Positions 1 to 9,696 of a DNA stretch of 64,000 nt are shown here, piece after piece. The DNA comes from Liolophura sinensis. Its lineage: Eukaryota; Mollusca; Polyplacophora; Chitonida; Chitonidae. How positions within the stretch are numbered: position 1 is the first letter of the stretch; each line of letters starts with the position of its first letter. The position numbers were made by a program, and so were the translations under genes. The stretch covers positions 19,583,485 to 19,647,484 of the forward strand of contig NC_088296.1 of NCBI RefSeq assembly GCF_032854445.1, given 5' to 3'. A model generated the notes under the pieces. That model saw only the letters and a list, made by a program, of their open reading frames with translations. It was not told the origin of the DNA and did no database searches.

Positions 1-479
1 AATAATTAGGGTTTTCATACGATTTTAATATCCGTTTAGACTGTGTAAATCTCATAGGTTTCAATCCAATCAATTTCAAAGAAATCTTCAGTTTAGTCGA
101 TACAAACTGAAATGTTATTAGTATGCCTCCAACAGCCCACTTTTACGCCTTCAAAAACTATAGCCCTTTAATTTTTACACAATACAAAAACTTTGAAATA
201 GCTCTAATTCTACAGGCATATAAATGCATTTATGATTAATAATGGAGCTATAGATTGCAAAAATGAATCATTATGTTTGGTTTAAGAATTACAAGAATTT
301 AATTGTTGACTGTCGAAAATGCCAACCCTCGGGGCTCTCGGTAAACCATTATAACGGTTTTATTACACCGAAGAGATTTGTTTATTAATTTTTTTTCAGA
401 AATGTTTAACGCTGTACTTGAGCAGTTCTCACTTATGCGATTGTGATCATTTTTATGCGTGGAGAGGCCTGGTAAACCT
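1..479. other. AT-rich left flank, no gene seen
   Basis: AT-rich sequence outside the tandem duplication. I see no convincing exon, RNA gene or known repeat. The short open frames have no recognisable motif. Confidence 0.5.
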
Positions 480-1610
480 ATTGTCACTTAAGTTCATGGC
501 ACATCGGGCGCGGGGGAAAACGGAGCGGCCGGGAAGAACCTACTGCCACTAAAGTCCCACGCACAGTGAGCGCGAGAAAAAACGGATCGTTTGGGGCAAT
601 TTGTCACTACAGTCCCAGGCACAGTGAGTGTAGAGGAAACCGCAGCGGCTAGGGCAAACCTATTGTCACTAAAGTCCCATGCACAGCTAGCGCGGAGGAA
701 ACCGGAGCGGCGGGATAAACTTATTGTCATTAAAATAACACGCACATCGAGTGCAGAGGAAACCCGAGCGGCGGGGACAAGACCATTGTCAATACAGTAA
801 CATGGACATGGAACGAGGAGGAAACCGGAGAGGCCGGGACAAACCTATTATCAATAAAAAAACAGGCAACGCAATCCCTACGCACAAAGAGCGCGGAGAA
901 AACCGGAGCGGCCGGGGCAAACCTATTGTCACCAAAGTTCCATGATCAGCGGGCGCTGAGAAAACCGTCTCAGCCAGGGTAAACCTATTGTCACTGCAGT
1001 CCCAGGCACAGTGAGTGTGGAGGAAACCGGAGTGGCCGGGGCAAACCTATTGTCACCAAAGTCCTATGATCAGCGGGCGCGGAGGAAACCGTCTCAAACA
1101 AGGTAAACCTATTGTCACTGCAGTCCCAGGCACAGTGAGTGTGGAGGAAACCGGAGTGGCCGGGGCAAACCTATTGTCACCAAAGTCCCATGCATATTTT
1201 GCGCGGGGGAAACCGGAGCGGCCGGGGCAAACCTATTGTCACTAAAGTCCCATGCATATTTAGCGCGGAGGAAACCGGAGCGATCCGGACAAACCTATGG
1301 TAAAATAAAATAGCACGCACATTGCGCGCGGACGAAGCTGGAGCCGCGGGGGACATAGCCATTGTCAATACAATAACACGGACATCGGCCAGGACAAACC
1401 TGTTGTCACCAAAATTCCCAAGCTCAGAGATCACGGAGAACACCAGAGCGGCCGGAGCAAGATTATTGTCACGAAAATAACGCGCACAGCGAGCACGGGG
1501 GAATCCGGATCGACCAGGGCAAACCTATTGTCACTAAAGTCCCATGCTCAGCGACCGAGGAGGAAACGGGCTCAGCCGGGGCAAGCCTATTGTCACTACG
1601 CACAGCGAGC
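480..1610. repeat. Minisatellite, about 61-bp unit, roughly 18 copies
   Basis: Imperfect tandem repeats built on phrases such as gaggaaaccggagcggc, caaacctattgtcac and aaagtcccatgcacag, recurring about every 61 bp. Between about 950 and 1190 alternate units share variants (gtctcag/aaacaagg versus gagtggccgg), giving a 122-bp dimer order. It is more GC-rich than its surroundings. Open frames inside it follow from the repeat and show no protein motif. It ends about 170 bp left of the start of duplication unit 1. Confidence 0.9.
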
Positions 1611-2418
1611 GCGAGGAACATACAACTTCTCTATCCAAGACAGGGGTTGAACCCGTATATCTCGTGTATTGAATTGATTCAAAGTAATTTGCAAAGAAGC
1701 GAAAAGTTGCTGTAGCGTTTCAACTCCAGACTTTGCTGTCGTGCAGTTAACATCTGTTGTGACAGACTTACATGTCGATGGTGTTATGTGCACAACAGCC
1801 GTCAGCTTCTAAATTTAGCTTGCCACTGTTTACATATGCTGAATTCAGGGCCTGCTGTCTGCCTCTGCCTTAGAATGTTCCAGAATACGCTCAGTTCGGG
1901 GCCTGTTTGTTTACAACAAGTGTTCAAGAATTTTCTTATGAGAAGAAGGGAGAATTATTGAGAGTTTTTGATCTTTCGCTGTGTATTACTTTAGTAGGCC
2001 TTTTGTGCTGAATGTTGGTGTCTTCATAACCTCTGGCTTTGTTATATCATATCTCCACCGAGCAATTGTTCAGTCTGAACTTGTATATTTAATTTGTGCT
2101 CTTGTGTACACAGTGCTCATTAGTGCATTGACCCTGTCTGTGGAATTTTGTGTATATTTCGTCATACACTCAGTTACACTGTGGATTTTCCCTCTTATGA
2201 ATATTGCCTCTATGCATTTGTGCCTGTGTGGTTTTCAGCATTTGGAATATATGCGTCCTTTTGGGCTTAACACCGTTGTACATGTAAGTACTTTAGGATA
2301 AACTGTCGTGTATTTCGAACAAGCCAGCTCTTTATAATACAGACACTTTGGGTCGTAACAATGGTGTGTCAAAGCATCAAACAACTTTGACATGCGGAAG
2401 CCAGGAGCAAGAATATAT

Positions 2419-4485
2419 TGTGGCGATTTTGCTAGAGACAGTATATTATTTCATATAATTGCATGGGAGGTTAGGGGTTAATTTTCTGCCTTGTCCATAA
2501 CGTAGACACAGGTTTTACCTGTAGAATGTAAATTTTTATGGGTTAGAGATATCCTTAAATTAAATTAGAATTTCCGTGGAATATTTTGAAATATTTATAT
2601 ATATATTTTTTTTAACATATAGAGACAGGGTATTTTGTGCACTCATGAGAGCAAGTTGTTTTTTGGCGCCTTAATATAACTTTTGAAGGACACAGTTTCC
2701 GCGGACCCCTGTCCTTTCCAACGTAAGGATTTTAATACTTGATGACTTAATTAGAACACCATATTTCACGTATAATACACTGACATGTTGAAGGAGGTTC
2801 TCTTCAAGCTTGATGATCAGATATTGTTTGACTAGGTTGCAAACAACAGTTTTTTTTAGCGACCTTAAGTTTGGCGAAACATCCACCATGGTTAATATTT
2901 TGAAGTGACAAATTCGAGTAGAGTTTCCATTACTTTTGGACATATTCTTGCTGTAACAAACCACGTACGGCATCTTTCCAGTTAAAACAACATTAGTACT
3001 CACTGACTGTGGCATGATTTTGGCATAAAACGTCCTTTGTACCAAGTTTAAGACACTAAATCATTTTTTTCTGTGGTTGTTGTTGTTGCTTCGCCGCGCA
3101 CGATCGACGTTCACGGTGAACTGCCGCTAGACGAGGTTGTCTACTTTACGACACCCTTCAGTGTTAAACTCATATTGAAGAGTTTCAAAAGGGGGCATTA
3201 ACTTGTATTTGCGAAAGTAAATAGTTTCACTTCACTGGCTCATCTCCTTTCTACCTACAAGTTATTGTTCATCTTTCCATCATTAAAAAAAAGAAGAAAA
3301 AAAAATGCGCCATGACCTTAGATACGCATGTACATGTATAGTATTTCTATACATAGATGTTACTTTGGTATTAGCCAATCAGTGCTCTGAGTACCATCCT
3401 TGGTACTCATGAATATTTATGAGCGTAGACTATAAATACTGGACAATTTCCCACTTTTAGTCCCAGATGATCTCGGACCACCGTCGTATTAACATCTAAA
3501 TTTCCACCTAGTTAGCTTTGTAAGGCAGGTATTTTACATGTATATAAGCAGTGTAAAGTGGTAGCTAGATAAGTTGTCAGCACTGAAGTGGGATTTCAGC
3601 TTTAGAGCATACCTAGAGACAGTGGAACTGCTAGTTCCAAATTGTGACACAAGTGTTCCCAGGCTATGGGACTGACTTTCCCAGGCTGTGAGACTGATAT
3701 TCCCAACCATGATTGAGACAGTATATCTCAATAGTTTGTAACTGGGATTTTCTGGACCAAAATTTTATAATTCACAAGTATGAGCTGAAACATTTATACT
3801 GGGAGAATTTGTCCATAAGTGCCCCTGAGCAATAGTGGGACTGGGATTAACAGCTTCGGCACAGTGAGAAGCCGAGTACCAGAATTTGGAACTCGTTTTT
3901 CCCAAGTTATTACTGGACCAATTCTGGAACTGTTACTCCCAGAGAAGACCTGAAAGTATTATTTACTGATAATGTCCCCAAACATGGCTGACATATTGTC
4001 TATATAACACCAGTAGGACATACCACTATCACAGCAGCACTCGGTTTAATACCTCCCTGAGATATCCCTAACACAGTTATCTGAACCATCTGAAGTACAG
4101 ATGTTGTGCTTGTACACAGTACTGGCACTTTTACATATATATATATATATCAACATATTCCTGTCACTCTATTTTAATAAAACTGTTGCTGCTGTTTGTT
4201 GAACCTTAAAAATCGGACTTTTCTTGGTTATTCGAAGTTCAGAGCTAACTAGTGGTTTTCCCAAACATACTACTAAATGACACGGACTGACCGAGCTGAC
4301 ATTCAAAAGAATCCATAGTAGCGAACGTCTCCAGCAGTATACAGATATTGTTCCAGAGTTCGACACTGGGTGCTTCACGCTACAAACATTGTGCTTTCCC
4401 CTGTAGTAAATGGTGTGATTTGAAACTGGGATATCTGTATCGTTAAGAAGATATATATATATATATATAAAAACACATCGCTACA
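2419..4485. mobile_element. 2.07-kb insertion with TGT...ACA ends; candidate solo LTR or non-autonomous transposon
   Basis: Present only in unit 1. In unit 2 the flanks are contiguous (caagaatatatgtatcatcc at about 34619). The insert begins TGTGGCGAT and ends with the near-inverted ATCGCTACA (8 of 9 bases pair). It is flanked by ATAT on both sides, compatible with a 4-bp target duplication in an AT-rich site. TG...CA ends, a 4-bp duplication and an internal TATAAAT at 3431 fit a solo LTR. A non-autonomous DNA transposon with short inverted ends is the alternative. No transposase, gag or pol similarity is visible inside. Confidence 0.6.
3431..3437 (+). promoter_or_regulatory. TATA-like box inside the 2.07-kb insertion
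   Basis: TATAAAT follows gagcgtagac. Just upstream (3389-3408) is a hairpin-forming pair, GAGTACC and GGTACTC. In an LTR reading this would be the U3 promoter. No transcript evidence is available. Confidence 0.3.
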
Positions 4486-5279
4486 ATATGTATCATCCAA
4501 ACCGTTATCAGAAGTTTTTACAGACTGTCATCGGCACCTGTGAGCACTGGCGAGGAACTGTTGGCGACTGTTTAACCTTATACTGACTTATGTTAGCGAT
4601 TTGTACAAGGAAGTGTAGAATCCTGGAAGGTATAAGCCATTGTCCACAGGGCGACGTCATGACAACTGTCTGACAGAGCAATACAGGCGCTCTCGAGACA
4701 AGACAGAATATTTCGTCCCATTTAAATTGCTTGTTACTCCCTCCTTGCGCCTCTTTGACTGATGACTAGATGTAAGATCCCTTCATTTCCCTTCATTTCA
4801 CGCTGTATTGAATTCCGTCATTACGGGCCTAGTGCCGTCAGTATGTCAAAGCTGTACCCTACAAAAGCATATTTCCTTTGATCATACAGTAACGGCAATT
4901 TCCTATCACGATTTGGCCTTGTTCTAAATATATATAATCGTTTACAAAAGTTAATGTTAAACACAAATACTAGTAGTTCCCTTACGTGTACTGTTAATCG
5001 CACTTAGTACTTTCTGACTCGGGTTGCAAAGATGTTGAATGTAGTTGTCACCAGAAAAGGCGACGAGTATTAGTAACATGTTCTGGTTAGCTGCTGAATC
5101 AATATGATGTAGAACTCTTTTAAAAATGAAGGCAAGAAAGCTTACTGGCCGGTACATTGTCCAATTACAATTCCCTTTTTTCACAGGCCGCTATGTATTT
5201 TTATTATCAGTTGTAAAGACGTCAGTTACAGTGGGCGGAAAGTGTGTAAATTCCCAAAATGCAGTATGATCCCAATCCT

Positions 5280-5540
5280 ATATTTATTGATTGTTTTTTT
5301 TTTGGCTTTATCTTTTATTGATCGTGCTGAAAAGTACCTACTTATACTACGACACCAATATTATGATAGAAACGAAATTGGGCACCCGGAAAAAACTCAC
5401 AACAATATCATGGTTGTTTTTAAGACCTTCACATGTCCATTTACGACAGGGCCAGCAAGAACAGGACTTGAACTCACCGCGACCGCATTGCTAAGGGGTG
5501 CCTGAGTCATTGTGCTGCGCTACCAAGTTGGCCATCCGAA
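5280..5540 (-). mobile_element. Old tRNA-derived SINE, unit 1
   Basis: The T-rich start and the phrases aggacttgaactcaccgcgaccgcattgc and tgctgcgctaccaagttggcc match the reverse complement of a SINE whose tRNA-like head carries an A-box-like and a B-box-like segment. It is diverged from the other copies here. The same element is at about 35420-35700, so it predates the duplication. Confidence 0.65.
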
Positions 5541-7534
5541 CACAACAGAACCCATTGACATGAGAGTAGAATATAGAATCACATGCCAACATCGGACGGC
5601 TGGTGGGGCCAAAAGACTATCCACACTGAGCAGACAGACAGACAGACAAGTAATTTCACACGCTATTTTCCTAAGCCAGTGGCGACCCAAACAAAAGAGA
5701 AAGACACGGAGGATTCAGACAGATTTTTTTTCGCAGTTGTACTCAGTACCATTTTAACACTGCCGTTATTAGGCTGCTTTGGGTGCACAGGGACATTCTG
5801 GGTATCAAACTTATTGGAACTGTCTCAACTTTGGAGAGGTATAAATTTTAATGACGAAAGTTTAAAACATTTTTGAACAAAACCTTCATATTGTCGCTTT
5901 TGGAAAATTATCATAGGCCAGACGAACACCGACACGTGGAGAGTGTAGCGCTTACTTCATGTAACCATCTTCTGTGTATTTAAATTGCCAAGTGCTTAAT
6001 GGCACTCGTTGAAGAAAGCGTAGCTTGTGGCGATTTAAACCTTTGGCTTCTGCGCAGATTGTGGCGCGGCAATAATTTACCCGCCAGATGGCGCTGTATT
6101 CCACAGTCGTTAAGCACTGACACACAGATTAATATGCGACATCAAATGGTGGGAAAAATTGTCAAATCTTAACTTGGAATTTGAGGATCCACCTACCAAT
6201 TTAATTTTGAAAAAATTCGTCCGTGTCTAAACCATGCAATAAATGAAAACATTTTAGAGTTGAGTTAGTGAAAAGGTTTTTCGATGATGCTGTCTTTTAT
6301 ATTATTTTTTTCAATTGTTTCAGGATTTTTATAAATAATCTGTGTGGAAGCATCTCTTCTTAATAATAAACTCATCACTTACACAAACAAATGAAGCTGT
6401 TAATTTTAACCAAATTCAGATGCTGAATTTGATCTTTTCCTTTGGTAAACTCGCTTCATCCACTGTTACACTGTACAATTTGTGTGGCTAAGATTTAATA
6501 TTGATTACTGTTCTTTCAGTCTGTCCACTTCCCAATATCATTCTATTCCACGAGGTGTTCTAAAATCTTATCTATATGACAAATATCGGTACATGTTATT
6601 GTTGGCATTTTGAAAAGGTGCATGTAGACGTGCACAATATAAATACATGTACGACGTGGACGTCGGCGGAAGTGTACAGAGATTTACTGTCAATCAGTTT
6701 TCAACAGTTTATGGTATTTCATTTCCGTTGTGGATGTTCAGCTGTATTCCCCTCGTAGCTATCAAACCTAAAATGGAGAGAGCAGATAGGGCTGTTTTTC
6801 GTGCGTTCACTAATACTTCCCTCTTGTGCTGCCTAAGAAATCAGTCTACGCCGTAAACAAATTCGATATGCTTATTGTCACCCTTGTAGCTCTTTTAACA
6901 CTCAGCTAAGTTCTGACCGCTCATAATGGTTGGGGTTCTTCTGAGCGCCATATTACTCAGATTATAGTACCTTTTTAAATAATTTTTACACTCAACTTAA
7001 CTTTATATAAAAGGGTACCTAATTATGAATAAGTAATTAAACTGGACACTTATCCTGTATGTAGCCTGCAGTGATGACGTCAAAGCTAATAGTTGTCCAG
7101 ATGCCTAGATGACGTTAAGATGACTCCTCGTTCCCGGTAGATTCATCGTTGATGTCATTTCTCAAACTTACCGACTACTAACTGGAAATATGTATAAAAT
7201 AAAGAGGTAATTGTGAGATATCAAGTATGCCTCAAAATGAATCTATTTTCCAAACAGTGTTGGACATATTATTCTTCACTAGTCTTAAAACTATAATTTT
7301 CACTTTATGTTTAATGTGTATGTGTCGGTTAAGTCACACTCCTTGTTAGTCACGTTCTCTTCTATTCAGTTTCAGGCTAAACTTGGAGGCTACTGGGGTA
7401 CTGGGCACGGAAAATCTATTTTCGTTTTCACCCCACATTACCACGGCTTGGCTGCCTCGTATATTTTTTCTCAAGAAATATTCTTTTCGGTGATAATGTA
7501 AGATTAACAGATTGAACAATGTTTACCTGTAAAG
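5541..7534. other. Intergenic, no gene recognised
   Basis: Unit 1 spacer upstream of the protease gene. Several short open frames (for example 6576-6758 and 7307-7501) recur in unit 2, but so does the surrounding noncoding DNA at similar identity, so this is not evidence of coding. The phrase tagcctgcagtgatgacgtcaa (about 7072) reappears with changes near 14044, suggesting a diffuse old repeat. Confidence 0.45.
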
Positions 7535-7954
7535 AGAAGCGTCTTCGGCACAGTAAAAGTTAAAGCCTTAAGTGAAGAATGATTTTGGTCATACGTCTTC
7601 GCCACACTTGAAGCTTACCTGTAAGGCGAAGGTTAATCTGAGTCATACATCTTCGCCACACTAGAAGCTGACCTGTACGGTGAGGAATGATCTGGATCAT
7701 ATGTCTTTGTCACACTTGAAGCTTACCTGTAAGGCGAAGGTTAATCTGAGTCATACGTCTTCGCCACACTAGAAGCTGACTTGTACGGTGAGGAATGATC
7801 TGGATCATACGTCATCGCCACTGTAGAAGCTTAGCTGTAAGGCGACGTTTTATCTAGATCATTCGTCTTTGCCACACTAAAACCTGCGAGGTTTCATCTT
7901 TGCCATACGTCTTCGCCACAGAAGAAGCTTACCTGTAAGGCAAAGTATGATCTG
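7535..7954. repeat. Minisatellite, 54-bp unit (108-bp dimer), unit 1
   Basis: About eight units of the type tcatacgtcttcgccacact followed by agaagctgacctgtacggtg and a tail ending atctgga or atctgag. Two variants alternate, giving a 108-bp higher-order unit. The array is conserved in unit 2. Confidence 0.9.
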
Positions 7955-8224
7955 TCATGCCATTCAGCAGAAATATATGAAGAGTTTACCCTTTATCCTC
8001 TCAGTGAGGACGTGAACATGCAGTTTCATATAGTAATAGGTTGCGTGAAAATATGCACTGAATATTTGCCTACTGTGATCAGGACGTATAATCCAGACAA
8101 TACCGCAAGAATGCCAGTACAAAATGCTTTAACATAATTAAACTAGAACTAAAAACTAAAGAGTAAAATTTGAGGTTTGTATTTTTCTTTTATTTTACCA
8201 CCAGGTATAATTATACCTTGTATC

Positions 8225-8480
8225 CCTCTGGTGGCCGAGTTGGTTAGCACGCCAGCACGGCGCCAAGGCCCAGGGTCCTCACATCAATCGGTCGTTTTCG
8301 GTTGAAATCCAGCAATTACTGACTTACTCTCCGGTCAGTCGTGTGGGTGTCTGTCATCTACCTCGTGATGGTCGTAAGTTTCTTCCTGATCTGTTCGACT
8401 TCCTCACATCATATATACTGGCATCGCTTGTATGAGTGAAATGTTCTTGAGTACGGTGTAAAACACCAATTAAAAAAATT
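8225..8480 (+). mobile_element. tRNA-derived SINE (family A type), unit 1
   Basis: The head ctctggtggccgagttggttagcacgcc resembles a tRNA 5' half with an A-box region, and ggttgaaatcc is B-box-like. The tail ends gagtacggtgtaaaacaccaatt followed by an A-rich run. It is followed almost directly by a second SINE in the same orientation. Confidence 0.8.
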
Positions 8481-8491
8481 AGTAAACCAAT

Positions 8492-8755
8492 ATGGCTCTG
8501 GCGGTGCCTCCGGGGACGAGAAGATTAGCACACCAGCGCAGCGCATTGACCCAAGGGCCTCTCACCAATGTTGTCTCTGTGATTTCAAACCCAGCTCATG
8601 TTTGCTTCGTCTCGGGTTATACGTGGGAAGGTCTATCAACAACCTGCGGATGGTCGTGGATTTTTCTCGGCTGTGCCCGGATTCCACCCACCGTAACGCT
8701 GACCGCGGTCGTATGCGTGAAATATTCTTCACTACGGCATAAAACTTCAATCAAC
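8492..8755 (+). mobile_element. tRNA-derived SINE (family A), unit 1
   Basis: The head has cagcgcagcgcattgaccc and gatttcaaacccagctcatg. The middle has acgtgggaaggtctatcaac and ctgcggatggtcgtgg. The tail is gtgaaatattcttcactacg and then cataaaacttcaatcaac. This is the full layout seen reverse-complemented at 12398-12598 and 22851-23090. Confidence 0.8.
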
Positions 8756-9634
8756 TAAGCCAATCAGTTTTGTTGAGGATATAGAGTATGCTCTGCTGAT
8801 ACCAGTTCACAAGAGAGACTGATTTCAGGCACAAACAAATGCAACTTTAAAAGATAGTTCGATGACAAGAAACTCGTTAAGCTGAGCAAAAAGAACTAAA
8901 ATTTTTAACTTTAAAACTTATTATGCCATGCGTTGTATTGATACAGATTGTTTATTCAGTAAAATAAAGGAATTGAAAAACACATGTACTAAGTATACAA
9001 GCCGACAATATTCGTTAGCCAATGGTAATGCAGTGTACAAAATCCTGCTAAAAATCATTCCTTTTAAAAATAGGAACGATTGTCGAATTTTCCTCACTGA
9101 AGCTAGTTCTTATGTGCTTTGTCGGTTCACCAAACCAATATTTTTCTTGTTAGTCACGCACATATATGTATAACAGAAAGGTTTGTCAAATAAGACAGAT
9201 GTTCTGTCTAAACTTTACATCGATCAGTATATTTTGATAAAAGTTTAATTACTTGAAAGGACCGCTTTAAATCCATCTACAGGCCAAACCTGCTAAGTAC
9301 GTAGATACGTGGATCTTCTAATCCCACATGGCACATCACCTTAATGACAGTTTAAACACTCTCGTGCTTTTATTCTCGATGATTTCTCTGCCCTCTAGTG
9401 AATTTTCTTCTGCTGCAGCTTGCAACATCCTAAAGGCTAATAGACGATACAGCCATTTAGCAGGCAATTTCAAGAGCCTGGAGTAACAAGTTGTATACCA
9501 GAACAGATGTTACATCAAAGAGAAATGTATCTCCTAAAGCGGTTTGAGACATTACACTAATTACCTACACAATACAAGCCTTTGTTCTCTATGTTAACAA
9601 TGACAAGATGTCCACATGGCACATTCCATTGGTG
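8756..9634. other. Upstream region of the protease gene, unit 1
   Basis: No gene recognised. AT-rich sequence leading to the TATA box at 9635. The short frame at 8928-9173 has no motif and is preserved in unit 2 only to the extent that the background is. Confidence 0.45.
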
Positions 9635-9640
9635 TATAAA
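9635..9640 (+). promoter_or_regulatory. TATA box of the protease gene, unit 1
   Basis: TATAAA lies 62 bp upstream of the start codon at 9697. That leaves room for a transcription start near 9665 and a 5' UTR of about 30 nt. The same sequence is at 39848-39853 in unit 2. Confidence 0.65.
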
Positions 9641-9696
9641 TGGACCTGTCATTTCCACAGATAAATCGTTTTCGTCGAAGACATCCAAGAATCAAG

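Noticed and set aside
480-1610. CRISPR-like regular repeats
   Set aside because: Units are contiguous and imperfect without unique spacers, and the genome is eukaryotic. It is a minisatellite.
1981-2301. 106-codon hydrophobic frame near the start of unit 1
   Set aside because: It starts without ATG, and the unit 2 counterpart (about 32299) is shifted by a deletion. The hydrophobicity reflects T-rich DNA.
2671-3045. 124-codon reverse-strand frame inside the 2.07-kb insertion
   Set aside because: No transposase, integrase, gag or other recognisable motif. Not supported as a gene.
7307-7501. 64-codon frame identical in both units
   Set aside because: The surrounding noncoding DNA is also nearly identical, so conservation is uninformative. 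No splice context or motif.
8225-8300. Genuine tRNA gene
   Set aside because: It has A- and B-box-like segments, but the sequence continues into a SINE body, and the cloverleaf does not close by eye.
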